From Actinomycetes bacterium (GTDB taxonomy: Bacteria > Actinomycetota > Coriobacteriia > Coriobacteriales > Eggerthellaceae), in the NCBI GenBank assembly GCA_023403475.1, contig JAEYEL010000104.1, positions 1 to 35,935 on the forward strand: DNA of 35,935 nucleotides. Reading direction: 5' to 3'. This document shows positions 15,433 through 24,010 of this stretch, in pieces (position 1 is the stretch's first letter; each line of letters opens with the position of its first letter). The notes under the pieces were generated by a model, which did no database searches, was not told where the DNA came from, and was given only the letters and a program-made list of their open reading frames with translations. The translations under genes were made by a program, and so were the position numbers.

Positions 15433-16289
15433 AGGGCGTCTCTCTAAAAGCCAGCATTAAAACTCCTGTCGTGGTTCTGCTTGTTGCGGTTTTTGCGCTT
15501 TGCTTTGCTGCCATGCTTTCGCTTTCACTTGTGGATCGCATTGCGTGGCATAGCGACGAGATATGGCTCGTTGTCTTACCAGCCGTGCTTGCAATTCTGG
15601 TTGCGGTGCTATTTATGAAGAAAATCGAGATGGGCATTCTTATGAATGTGTCACTTGTAATAATTGCTTCGGCTTTGTCTCTCTCGTCATTTTTTTCTGT
15701 ATCTCCAACAGTGTTGTTTGCTATCTCAACAAACGGCTTGGCGCTTACGATTTTTTTGACAATTCTCTTCATGATCGCATTGGCAAAGAAACTAGAGTGC
15801 TCGCCCTATGAGATGGGGGTTCAGTCTGTATTCTCAGTTTTTATAGGATGCCTTGCCGGTCGCTTTTTCGCGGAGATTGCCGTGGAACACTTTTCCAGTG
15901 CCGGCATGGCAATAAGCGGAATATCGACAGTCTGCATCATAGTAATTGTAATCTGCGTTTCAACCAGCCTTAATAACACCTCGCTCAAAGTGATAATGCG
16001 ATACGAGTTTAACGAGCATGTTGAGGACGAAGAGTTTAAGCAGAAAGCTGAAGAGAAGAGATTGAAAGCTCTCGCAGATTCAAAGGGTCTCGGCGAGAGA
16101 GAATTCGAGGCGTTTTGTCTGCTTCTCGGGGGATGCAGCGCAAGTGAAGTTGCGGATAAAATGTTTATTGCGAACGGCACGGCAAAGGCGCATATTCGGC
16201 ATATCTACCAAAAATTCGGCGTAAGTGATAGAGAAGGACTGTTTACGATGGCCAGCCAAGTTAAACAAGGAAAACAGACAATATTTTGA
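15393..16289 (+). CDS. 12-helix LuxR-family regulator, C-terminal half with HTH
   Basis: The second half: six hydrophobic segments from PVVVLLVAVFALCFAAMLSL to MAISGISTVCIIVIVICVS, a charged linker, and a LuxR helix-turn-helix (LGEREFEAFCLLLGGCSASE, then FIANGTAKAHIRHIYQKFGV). The apparent ATG at 15393 has no ribosome site and lies inside the upstream half, so this part is unlikely to start by itself. Joined through a -1 shift on the A6 run it gives a protein near 480 residues with 12 helices, the expected architecture. It is a pseudogene half, a product of frameshifting, or the result of a sequencing error. Confidence 0.75.
   Translation: MLDASKKGWSSELKGVSLKASIKTPVVVLLVAVFALCFAAMLSLSLVDRIAWHSDEIWLVVLPAVLAILVAVLFMKKIEMGILMNVSLVIIASALSLSSFFSVSPTVLFAISTNGLALTIFLTILFMIALAKKLECSPYEMGVQSVFSVFIGCLAGRFFAEIAVEHFSSAGMAISGISTVCIIVIVICVSTSLNNTSLKVIMRYEFNEHVEDEEFKQKAEEKRLKALADSKGLGEREFEAFCLLLGGCSASEVADKMFIANGTAKAHIRHIYQKFGVSDREGLFTMASQVKQGKQTIF
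15408..15414 (+). other. Slippery heptamer A AAA AAG at the frame junction
   Basis: In the reading frame of the upstream half the codons are CGA AAA AAG, so the heptamer is positioned exactly as at the dnaX-type -1 frameshift site. A -1 slip enters the frame of the downstream half. I see no strong Shine-Dalgarno 10-14 bases upstream or convincing stem-loop downstream, so a simple indel in the A run remains at least as likely. Confidence 0.5.
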
Positions 16290-16713
16290 GATCTTTTGAA
16301 AAACCGAGTAGGACTCAAGATTCTCGATACGCCGACCGTAATAGAGGCGGATGGCGGCTCCCTCGCAAATGATATGCCCGTCGATTATGAAACGCGTCCA
16401 CACACACCCTGCGGAAAACCAACACGCTGCAAGACGAGCTTTTGCAAAAAGGGATACGATCAGTGCAAAGAAAATTGACAAGGGACGTATGGCGCGCTTA
16501 CGAACATGCCTTCAAAGCAAAGCCCGCACGCACAATCAAGAGTCTGGCAGTCAAGAATCAAGAATTATGCGCGCGGGCTTGCAAATTTCCCGCTTGGTAA
16601 ATTATATGCGCGGGCTTATAAGTCTACCGATCAGCAAGTCGGAAATATCAGATCGAGCATATGCAGCCCTACCGAAAAACAAGGCGATCCGGATAGAGCG
16701 AGCAGCGCAGCCC
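16290..16713. other. Gap between convergent LuxR and isomerase-like genes
   Basis: No gene recognised. The right part contains three related GC-rich arms (AAGCCCGC at 16520, TGCGCGCGGGCTT at 16568 and TGCGCGGGCTT at 16607), two of which form the terminator-like hairpin listed separately. Confidence 0.5.
16520..16580 (-). terminator. Long-stem hairpin downstream of the isomerase-like gene
   Basis: On the minus strand AAGCCCGCGCGCA (16580-16568) pairs with TGCGTGCGGGCTT (16532-16520) over 13 positions with a single G-U pair, around a 35-base loop. TTGCTTT follows. On the plus strand the same position would be an A-C mismatch, so the leftward transcript is the better fit. A third arm at 16607-16617 could compete with it. 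Confidence 0.45.
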
Positions 16714-18267
16714 TTAATCGTCAGTGAAGGTGACCATCTCAAGATGCATGATCTTGGCGAATGCCTTCAATTCTTTAAGATAGTCGCCGAACACCATAAC
16801 CATGTGCGAGCCAAACTCGATCTGCGTCTGGAAGAACTCGTCGCGATTGGTGATGCGATAATAAAAACCTTCTGGGCAGCCATAGCGCTCGTAACCCGTT
16901 CCGTCGAGCACGTGCGAGCGCGTAACGAGCATCTTCGTCCCCTCGGGATTGAAGCGCATGAGAGTGACCGCCTCGCCCTTATCCTGAGAGAAATCATGCC
17001 TGAACGTTGCGCCGAAGCGCGCCGACGCGGTGAACGGACCGAGGGCGACGGGAAGAAGGTTGTCGGAGTCGTAGCCGTCTTTCATCCGGCGATTGGGAAC
17101 CGCATGCCAGTTGCAATACAGCTCATTGGGATACTCCTCAACAACCGGACTTGGCTGGAACCACATGCTTGCCATAATGCTTCCGTCGTCATTGAGCACG
17201 ATCGGTGAAGTGTTCGACTGATACGGAGCCTTTCGAGAGAGGCAGGCCATAACGGTGATCGCCTTAAGTGCGTTCAGATCTCCCTCGCAAGCCGAAACGA
17301 CACGGTCTTCGTTGTTGAGAGAATGACCGAGGCAATAAGTTACCTGGGCGTTGTTGATACGCGTTGTGGCGCAGCATTCCTTGCACTGGCCAGTGAACGC
17401 ATTGCAGTTCCATTTGTTCATGAGCTTGCGTGTAAGAATGTTGAAGCGAACCGACTTCACCACTTTGTCACGCTCTATCCAAGAGTCATCAACAGATGCA
17501 ATAAGCTCGTCCGCCACGCGCTCGGCTTCGGCATCATCTTCTGCCGTAAGGTTGTACACCTTGCGAAGCGGTAATGTGTAGTTTTCGGTGCCGTTTTCAT
17601 TGGTGTTGAGCATATCGAACATCTCGTGAATGTTCACACCCGTAACCTGTACGCCGAAAGTGTCCTTGGTGTTGCAGTCATCGGTCAGATAATGCTCGGA
17701 CTCGTGACGGAACAGCTCAAGAACACGCGTGCGAGCAAGCGCTTTCTTGGCCTTCATGGCGCGCATGAAAAGCTCGGCCTGATTCCAGTCGATAACGCCG
17801 TAGATTTCCTTGACCCCGCGCGAGTGGAACGAAGAGATATTGCCCTCGGTAATAGTACCCGAAGAATTGAACAAAATGATGGGCTTGCCAAAACGCTCGA
17901 TCATTTCCGCTATAAGACGACTCGTTGAAGGGCTTACCGCCTGGATGAAGAAGACATCGACATCTCCAACGTTTTCCGCAAGCTTCTCGAACACGTCTTC
18001 TTGATAAACGAATTCGTCGGTTCCTGTGGTCAGCACGGGCTCGAGCATGTTGATATCAGGGTTACCTTCGCCAATGCTCGCAATGCGGGCACTAAAGCGC
18101 TTGAATCCCTCTTTTGCGGATAGTTCGTCGAATTCTTTTGTAAGCTCGTCTTTGTCGCCAAAGCGGCACGGCCCCTCAAACGCTACTTGGTGAATCAGCG
18201 CGTTATACACCGGTCTAACATTGAGCTTCATGTCGATAGGACGATCGATTGCATACTTTTCGTACAT
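16714..18267 (-). CDS. L-fucose isomerase-like protein
   Basis: A 517-residue cytoplasmic protein related to the L-fucose/L-arabinose isomerase family, which interconvert aldoses and ketoses with a metal ion. The family pattern is seen in the middle: VFFIQAVSPSTSRLIAEMIE, the region CNAFTGQCKECC, and SACEGDLNALKAITVMACLS, where the E and D are the metal-binding positions of relatives. The C-terminal part (FRHDFSQDKGEAVTLMRFNP) resembles the FucI C-terminal beta domain. It is more cysteine-rich than usual. AAGGAGG precedes the ATG. No other sugar genes are nearby; its neighbours are an ACP-like protein and a PucR-type regulator, so the substrate may not be fucose. Confidence 0.75.
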   Translation of the reverse strand: MYEKYAIDRPIDMKLNVRPVYNALIHQVAFEGPCRFGDKDELTKEFDELSAKEGFKRFSARIASIGEGNPDINMLEPVLTTGTDEFVYQEDVFEKLAENVGDVDVFFIQAVSPSTSRLIAEMIERFGKPIILFNSSGTITEGNISSFHSRGVKEIYGVIDWNQAELFMRAMKAKKALARTRVLELFRHESEHYLTDDCNTKDTFGVQVTGVNIHEMFDMLNTNENGTENYTLPLRKVYNLTAEDDAEAERVADELIASVDDSWIERDKVVKSVRFNILTRKLMNKWNCNAFTGQCKECCATTRINNAQVTYCLGHSLNNEDRVVSACEGDLNALKAITVMACLSRKAPYQSNTSPIVLNDDGSIMASMWFQPSPVVEEYPNELYCNWHAVPNRRMKDGYDSDNLLPVALGPFTASARFGATFRHDFSQDKGEAVTLMRFNPEGTKMLVTRSHVLDGTGYERYGCPEGFYYRITNRDEFFQTQIEFGSHMVMVFGDYLKELKAFAKIMHLEMVTFTDD

Positions 18268-18295
18268 TGTCAGCCTCCTTATCCCGTCTGCTTTC

Positions 18296-18316
18296 GCCTT
18301 GCCCCTTTTGCAAGGC
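18296..18316. promoter_or_regulatory. 21-bp palindrome upstream of the isomerase-like gene, candidate operator
   Basis: GCCTTGC (18296-18302) and GCAAGGC (18310-18316) are exact inverted copies separated by seven bases. The site is 29-49 bases before the start at 18267, in the gap shared with the divergent ACP-like gene. It could bind the nearby PucR-type regulator; a hairpin in the leader is the alternative. Confidence 0.45.
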
Positions 18317-18422
18317 CACTTTCATAATAAGCTCTTAATAATCCGCCGTACTTGATACGCCAGCACGAAAAAAGCTCTTGGATCTCTTGCACTAGCATCC
18401 AAGCGCCCATCAACAGGTTTTG

Positions 18423-18428
18423 TACAAT
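18423..18428 (+). promoter_or_regulatory. -10 element of a probable leaderless transcript
   Basis: TACAAT ends six bases before GTG at 18435, so transcription would begin at or next to the start codon. This spacing is typical of leaderless mRNAs in actinobacteria and explains why the gene lacks a ribosome site. No -35 is evident. Confidence 0.5.
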
Positions 18429-18434
18429 GAGTAC

Positions 18435-18920
18435 GTGCAAGAAAGACTTCGTCGGAAGGATGAAATCTTGGAATACAACATTAATGCGAAGATAGGCATC
18501 GATCCGGCGATAAAGGCAAAATATGACCAGGCCGACAATAAAGCTCGTCTTCTTCTGCGCAATCTAAGCGAAACGTCACAAGAGAGGCTAAACGAGGCCG
18601 CGATAAAGAGCTGCATAACAGAAGTAACTCGGATCAAGTATTTTCTTGATCGAGAAGATATGACGAGTGAGTATTTCAATGCTCTTGGCGAGCTGTCCGT
18701 TGCGAAACGTTTGGGCATAGACGTCTCGCAAGTTAAGGGTATCGATCTTGAAGCGAAATGCAACAACACGTCTTCCGTTATGACGAAGAAGATATTGCTA
18801 GTGATATTTATAGGCAAAGAGCTAGGCATTCAGATCGACGCCGATCGCGCATCGAACGCCATCACAATCTCCGAACTCTCTCGACTGGTGTACGAGCAAC
18901 TGGAAAAGCGCATGTCTTAG
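18435..18920 (+). CDS. Small protein with an acyl-carrier-like C-terminal region
   Basis: A protein of about 161 residues that I cannot name. The N-terminal two thirds is charged and helical (QERLRRKDEILEYNINAK, then KARLLLRNLSETSQERLNEA). The last ~45 residues (KKILLVIFIGKELGIQID, then ITISELSRLVYEQLEKR) line up by eye with helices 2-4 of acyl carrier proteins. The DSL motif is absent: the equivalent place reads NTSSVMTKK, so 4'-phosphopantetheine attachment is doubtful. There is no Shine-Dalgarno. GTG at 18435 fits a leaderless start after TACAAT; TTG at 18420 is the longer alternative. Divergent from the fucose-isomerase-like gene, sharing a 167-base control region. Confidence 0.6.
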   Translation: MQERLRRKDEILEYNINAKIGIDPAIKAKYDQADNKARLLLRNLSETSQERLNEAAIKSCITEVTRIKYFLDREDMTSEYFNALGELSVAKRLGIDVSQVKGIDLEAKCNNTSSVMTKKILLVIFIGKELGIQIDADRASNAITISELSRLVYEQLEKRMS

Positions 18921-18979
18921 CCAAATCGAAGGTAGCCGAGCCAGAGGTAGTCGGATCGGGAATTTGTTCAAACCTTCCA

Positions 18980-20574
18980 CTAAAAGCACAGCATTCCTTG
19001 CAGCTTCATCAGAATATACAGAAAGCGCAGGTAGGCCACTGTCGCTTGATCCGATAGATCGATATCTAGAAGGTTTGAAATCTTTTTCAATCTGTAGTAT
19101 ACCGAGTTTCGATGCATGTACAATCGCTTGCCCGCCTCCGCAGCATCACATTCGGACATAAGATAATAGTAAAGAATCTTTGCGTTGCAGGACGAACCAG
19201 CGTCATCGATATCTACCAGCATTTTCACGGGATTGTGCCCTATAAGATACCGGAGCATCTCGTCCTTCGCGAAAGCATCCGCCTCGTTGAGGACGCAGAA
19301 CGAAGCATAGTCTTCAAACAGTAAGGCATGCGGACAAGCATCAAAAGGGGTTTCCGCCAATGCGCTTGCAGGAAGCGCAAGTACTGCTTTTGCTTGTCGA
19401 TAAGCATACCGTGTCTCCGTAAACGACAGGTATGTGCCCGAAGCCCCTAATCGGATGTTGTAGTTCTGCGCAAATCGCTTTAGAACGGCATCTTCCGCCA
19501 CCCCTTGCTTAGTCCAATGCTTCGGGTTCGCGCTAACAAAAGAGATCTCGTCATCATGGACCGACAACCAGCTTAATTCCAGATCTTTCTCGAGAACACG
19601 GGCCATATAGCCCAAAGAATAGTCGTTGCGCGGCTCAATCACAAATAAGCGGAATCGACCCTCAAACGGAATTCCCAGCAAACCGCACGTTGATTCAATG
19701 CTCGAGGGTTCATGAACATCCCCTTGTTCAACCGCTGAAATAAAGCGGCTTACCTTGCTCCCCTCAACCCCCTGATGATAATACTCCTTCATAACACAAT
19801 GACCGATACTGTCAACAAGACAGTCAAACAGCATCTGGAGGCCTCGGGTGGGAACATCGATGTTGCACTCCATTGCGAGATGCAAGTAGAATTCCCCTTC
19901 TACGCGAAAAGTATGGCTAATGAAACCTGCCGAAGAACTATCGGCAGCATCGTCAACCCACCAACACATACGCGAGGCAAGCGTGTTCCTGAAGAACCCG
20001 GATTTCGTAAGCCGGGTCACCTGCCCCTCATCAAAACCGCCGTTCTCTATTACCTTTTGAGCTAACCCCTCAGTATCCGCATGGCTATTTGCGCTCGCAA
20101 CAAGCCTATGGGCAGCATCTGTTACGATGATGTATTTCTGAAGATGGACTCGCTGAGCGTCAGAACTTCCTGATACATCGCCCCGCACAACATTGCGTTG
20201 GCCATATCGAATTTCCAGCCGTTGATCCTTCTAATATACGCTTGCAGCATACTCACTATATCGACGATACTGAAATCGGACTCACAGGCAAAAAAGGACT
20301 TTCCTATTTTGCAGCGACTGCAATGAAGAATGCGTGCGTCCTCGCCCTTGCGAACACACAAAACGCTCGGCTTCATGGAAGAAAAAGAGCTGCCTTGTTC
20401 ATCTTCGCCAACGCATTCGATCGACCCATCGCAAACATAGAGAACATTTTGGGCGAATCCTTCACCTGCAACACGCTTCTCCACCCAATCATACGAACGT
20501 CCATTATGATGATACGATTCCACAACACAAAAAGAAGCGACGTAGTCCTTGAGAATACTTGCGTCTATCGTCAT
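18980..20574 (-). pseudogene. PucR/CdaR-type transcription regulator, split by a one-base frameshift
   Basis: A cytoplasmic regulator ending in the HTH_30 helix-turn-helix of PucR/CdaR proteins (AEAGKRLYMHRNSVYYRLKK, then ISNLLDIDL). The N-terminal part runs 20574-20122 (starts MTIDASILKDYVASF, with AGGGGGG before the ATG) and the rest from about 20188 to 18980 in another frame. The frames join at the three-A run opposite 20135-20137: adding one A gives SIFRKYIIVTDAAHRLVAS, a continuous sequence, and a protein near 530 residues. The N-terminal sensor domain is not recognised. It lies beside the fucose-isomerase-like and ACP-like genes and may control them. Real decay and a dropped base in a homopolymer cannot be told apart here. 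Confidence 0.75.
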
Positions 20575-20730
20575 TGCGACCCCCCCTAAACAAAGCAACA
20601 CTTCAAAACATACCCAAACTCAACCGCAAAACGCCGTACGAACAGCAAACTGAATCTGACTTCTCAATTTCCTTATAAGCCTAAAATGACAAGCAGTGAT
20701 TCCGCCCCCTCTCGAAAGACTATGTCGATC

Positions 20731-20892
20731 TTAGCTACTCTTCTCTTTGTCGTAAATTGAAGGGCATTTCTCGCCGGGCGATAGAAGAACTGGCGCATCC
20801 TTTTTCAAGTGAAGGCTCTTATCGTAAGTCTCAGTAACAATGCCGTCCAACTTCTCTTCCCCTTTTTTCGGCTTTGCCTCCGTACTCTCCAT
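20731..20892 (-). CDS. 53-residue soluble protein of unknown function
   Basis: A short frame with a very good ribosome site (AAAAGGAG, six bases before ATG). The product begins MESTEAKPKKGEEKLDGIV and ends SIYDKEKSS; it is highly charged with one cysteine (GEKCPS) and no membrane segment. I recognise no family. It is divergent from apbE: its start is 55 bases from the apbE start and the two must share the promoter region around TTATAA (20931-20936). The strength of the ribosome site and sensible codon use argue that it is real. Confidence 0.6.
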   Translation of the reverse strand: MESTEAKPKKGEEKLDGIVTETYDKSLHLKKDAPVLLSPGEKCPSIYDKEKSS

Positions 20893-20931
20893 GAAAAACT
20901 CCTTTTTCGTTTCTTACCGCCCCTTATCGTT

Positions 20932-20937
20932 TATAAT
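20932..20937 (+). promoter_or_regulatory. Perfect -10 of apbE, near-leaderless transcript
   Basis: TATAAT ends nine bases before the apbE ATG at 20947, leaving a 5' leader of only a few bases. No Shine-Dalgarno precedes the ATG, which fits leaderless translation. The symmetrical TTATAA here could also serve the divergent 53-residue gene. Confidence 0.55.
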
Positions 20938-20946
20938 TGCCGAGCT

Positions 20947-21924
20947 ATGAAAGACGTCACAAACCCCTGTTCTCCAGATGCGTACTCCTTTTCGTTCGAC
21001 GCCTTTGGAACGGTTGTCTCTCTTAATGTATACTGCAACATCGAAATAGCCCCTCAAATTTTCCGATTTCTTCGTTCGGAGTGCAGGCGTTACGAGCTGC
21101 TTTTCTCCGCCTTTATCCCCAGTTCCGATATAGGCAGATTGAACAATGCCCATGGATGTTGGATTCCCATTGCAGACGATACGCTCAGCCTTCTGCAAGC
21201 AAGCATCGACTATTGCGATCGATCATGCGGATTCTTCGACATCACCGCCAAACCCCTCATCGACCTTTGGGATGTTCACAAAGAGACTATCCCCAGCGAA
21301 GCCCAAATCTACAACGCACTGAGCCATATCGACTATCATTGCATTCAGCTAGACGTCCGCTGCGGCAAAAACTACGCTCGGCTAACCGACCCCCACGCCG
21401 CCATAGACTTAGGAGGAACCGCCAAGGGATGGATTGCCGATGCACTTTGCGAATCTCTTCTCCTCAAAGGAGCGGAAAACTTTCTATTAAGCCTCGGCGG
21501 CAATATTGCAACACGGGGCTTAAAGCCAAACGGGGAACCTTTTCGCATTGGCATTCGCAACCCCAACAATCATGATCTTATAGTAGGAACTATCAACCTC
21601 CTCAATCGATCGGCAGTAGCAAGCGGCCTGAGCGAGCGGTATTTTGACAAAAACGATATTCGCTATAGCCATATCCTCGATCTGAAAACAGGATACCCCT
21701 TACAGACGAGCATGCAGTCAGTTACACTTATTGGCAGCAAAAGCGCCGATTGCGATGGCTTTTCCACAACCCTTTGCATCCTCGGCATGGAAGACGGCCC
21801 TCGATACTTCTCAAAACTTCATGAGATCGAGGCCGCAGTTTTTATCGACAACCTGAACGGAATCCGATTAGAGAAGAAGGAGGGCATTGCTGCATCCCTC
21901 CTTTCTATCGATATCCCAAATTAG
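20947..21924 (+). CDS. apbE: ApbE-family FAD:protein FMN transferase
   Basis: ApbE transfers FMN from FAD onto a threonine of target flavoproteins (FMN-binding domains of reductases, RnfG/NqrC types). The 325-residue protein has the family blocks: FSFDAFGTVVSLNVY at the N-terminus, GFFDITAKPLIDLWDVH, AAIDLGGTAKGWIADAL, LLSLGGNIATRG, and SHILDLKTGYPLQ followed by the DCDGFSTTLCILG region. No lipobox or clear signal peptide is seen, so it may act in the cytoplasm or have lost its leader. A longer frame from 20809 has no family sequence at its start. It probably matures a flavin reductase encoded elsewhere, since no FMN_bind protein lies in this window. Confidence 0.9.
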   Translation: MKDVTNPCSPDAYSFSFDAFGTVVSLNVYCNIEIAPQIFRFLRSECRRYELLFSAFIPSSDIGRLNNAHGCWIPIADDTLSLLQASIDYCDRSCGFFDITAKPLIDLWDVHKETIPSEAQIYNALSHIDYHCIQLDVRCGKNYARLTDPHAAIDLGGTAKGWIADALCESLLLKGAENFLLSLGGNIATRGLKPNGEPFRIGIRNPNNHDLIVGTINLLNRSAVASGLSERYFDKNDIRYSHILDLKTGYPLQTSMQSVTLIGSKSADCDGFSTTLCILGMEDGPRYFSKLHEIEAAVFIDNLNGIRLEKKEGIAASLLSIDIPN

Positions 21925-21957
21925 ATCAGCGTCGGCTATCGCAAAACACCTTCCTGT

Positions 21958-22227
21958 TTATTTGGCGCTCGGAACGCCAGGAACGCCAGGAGATTTCGGC
22001 GCATGAGAAGCCGATGGCGTTCCGGGCGCTCCAGGGACGCCCGGAGTTCCAGGAGCTTTCGGAGCCCCAGGTATCCCAGGGGCCCCAGGTACGCCCGGAG
22101 CGCCGATACTAGGAGCTTGCGGTAATTCGGCACCGCATTGGGGGCACACTGTATCGAAAGAAGCGTAGTTGAAACCACATTTCGGACAGTGATTGTCCGC
22201 AGAAGTATCTGGTGGCCTGAAACACAT
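21958..22227 (-). CDS. Zinc-ribbon protein with collagen-like Gly-x-Pro tail
   Basis: An 89-residue two-part protein. The N-terminus starts MCFRPPDTSA and contains two Cys pairs, CPKCG and CPQCG, forming a zinc ribbon at about residues 14-34. The rest is a repeat of G-A-P, G-V-P, G-I-P and G-T-P triplets (for example GAPGVPGAPGIPGAPKAPG), collagen-like in period but proline-rich in the third position. GGAAGGA lies ten bases upstream. No signal peptide. Function unknown; it follows the 12-helix LuxR gene on the same strand and is convergent with apbE. I recall similar MCFRPP zinc-ribbon proteins near reductase genes in this bacterial group, but that needs a search. Confidence 0.8.
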   Translation of the reverse strand: MCFRPPDTSADNHCPKCGFNYASFDTVCPQCGAELPQAPSIGAPGVPGAPGIPGAPKAPGTPGVPGAPGTPSASHAPKSPGVPGVPSAK

Positions 22228-22390
22228 AATTAAAATCCTTCCTCTTGAAAACGTGCATAACGAACTTTTCTCAAAGCAAGAGAGATGATAAGGCTGTATT
22301 CAATATTGCGCATTCAACATCGAGGCCAATCTTATTTTTCCGATATTGGCTAATGCCCAAACAACCGCATTGGACTTTTTTGCTAATGGC

Positions 22391-23953
22391 CTACTTCGAC
22401 GTTGGAGGCACCTGGTTTCCCCTCACGGTTTGCGGGACGGGAATCCTAACTCCATCATCTTCAAATTCTTCTAGACGCTCCATAAGTTCCTGGCGAGAAT
22501 GGATATCCGCCTTCTGGTAAATGCCGTACACATGAGCCTTAACCGTATGATTGGTTATCACGAGCTGCTTCTCGATATAACTCGAAGACCTTCCCTTTGC
22601 GAGCAAAAACAACACTTCCGCCTGCCTTGGAGTAAGGCTGTAATATTCTGCAAAAAGCTGGCAGCGGCGCATCCACGCCCCTTTGCCTTGAGATTGCCCA
22701 TCGGCCACCGTGTAATCTTTTTCAAGCTCCTCATTAAGATCTTTGTGTTCAATGTAAGGAGTATAGTTATCCTTGAAGAAAAATGCCTGAAGAACGACAA
22801 AGGCGATTACCACAACGCTTGAAAACAGGCTTGGCGAAACAGCCTCCTCTATACTCGATCCGAAAATCGCATAGGCACTTCCGAATCCGAGAAACAAACC
22901 GACAATATCGCCAAAGCGCCCAAAAGCCATATTTGCGAAGGGCTGCACCCTGTGAACGTGCATATATTCCGACACTGCCGACCAGCATACGATTTCGTCG
23001 ATCATGGCAAAAAACACCATGATGAACACTAGCGTAAAGCGGCCAAACTGGGAAGCGAACGGCATGAGAAGAAAGCATACCGCCGCTACGGGAGCTATTA
23101 CTTTAATTATTTTATCAACTTGATACCTATTACCAGCCTTAATATCAAAGATTTTGAAAACCGCTGCGGCAAGGAACCCGAGCAGTATCAAAGCGTTTCC
23201 CACTCTGTCCGTTGAAGTCGCCAAAAAATAGAAGCCGAACCCCAGAAGAAAACTATTCGCCACCATAGCGCCCGCAGAATGAAGGAGCGATCGCCAATCG
23301 GGCGGTCTTACATTTTCAGGATACACGAACAGGCTCAGCGACCAAAGGCGGAAAGCCCAAGCAAGATACAGCACCGTCGAAAGCATGGCGCACGCAACGC
23401 AAGCGAACGCGAGCATGTCTTCTCGCAAAAAAACTTTGGCAAGTATCAGGGAAGCTATTGCAACAAGGCTCGCACAGGCCATGTACATAGGCGCCTGGCT
23501 GTGATTAAGCTGCGCAAGAAAGTAACCCCATAACCCCAGCAACAAAACCGCACCAACACCAGAAAGGAACCATGAAGAGAAAAATATTATCTCCCCTCCC
23601 CTAGGCACAATGCTAACGACACTTGGCATCGCCAAAAGAACGCAAGACACAACGGCAAGGATACATATTCTTTTCCGCTTGGCAAGATGCTTGGCAAGAA
23701 ATGCAACAAGCAGCGAACAGAACGCCTCCCCGAGCAGAAAACCAAATACGAGAAGAATCGATGTCATTTGTGAAAAGTATCCCGCTCCGTTAGAGCAGGT
23801 CATAGTTAGATAAAACCAAGAAAGATAAAGACCGAAGCCGACTATGGCGATAGCGTCGTTCACTTTAAGATAGAGCGTCTCGTTCATCTGTTGTGAAACA
23901 GCCTCAAAGCTCTCTATGCTCGCAACTTCCGTTTTCTTGTTCGAAAGCGCCAT
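22391..23953 (-). CDS. LuxR-family regulator with 12 membrane helices
   Basis: A 520-residue membrane-embedded transcription factor. Residues ~30-430 form about 12 hydrophobic helices (from AIAIVGFGLYLSWFYLTMTC to SSVVVIAFVVLQAFFF), presumably a transporter-like sensor. The C-terminus holds a LuxR helix-turn-helix (YSLTPRQAEVLFLLAKGRSS, then LVITNHTVKAHVYGIYQKAD). This design is widespread in Eggerthellaceae beside inducible reductase genes. The ATG at 23953 is chosen because a G-rich ribosome site (GGGGGGG) is right before it; two upstream ATGs lack one. It is intact, unlike its relative at 14.8-16.3 kb, and is the likely regulator of the symporter and molybdoenzyme genes upstream. Confidence 0.9.
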   Translation of the reverse strand: MALSNKKTEVASIESFEAVSQQMNETLYLKVNDAIAIVGFGLYLSWFYLTMTCSNGAGYFSQMTSILLVFGFLLGEAFCSLLVAFLAKHLAKRKRICILAVVSCVLLAMPSVVSIVPRGGEIIFFSSWFLSGVGAVLLLGLWGYFLAQLNHSQAPMYMACASLVAIASLILAKVFLREDMLAFACVACAMLSTVLYLAWAFRLWSLSLFVYPENVRPPDWRSLLHSAGAMVANSFLLGFGFYFLATSTDRVGNALILLGFLAAAVFKIFDIKAGNRYQVDKIIKVIAPVAAVCFLLMPFASQFGRFTLVFIMVFFAMIDEIVCWSAVSEYMHVHRVQPFANMAFGRFGDIVGLFLGFGSAYAIFGSSIEEAVSPSLFSSVVVIAFVVLQAFFFKDNYTPYIEHKDLNEELEKDYTVADGQSQGKGAWMRRCQLFAEYYSLTPRQAEVLFLLAKGRSSSYIEKQLVITNHTVKAHVYGIYQKADIHSRQELMERLEEFEDDGVRIPVPQTVRGNQVPPTSK

Positions 23954-24010
23954 TACCGCCCCCCCACCCGATGATATTGCCATAATGCTTCGCAATGCTT
24001 CAAGACCGCA

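Noticed and set aside
16351..17208. 285-codon plus-strand frame opposite the isomerase-like gene
   Set aside because: It runs into the antisense of a clear family member and has no start signal.
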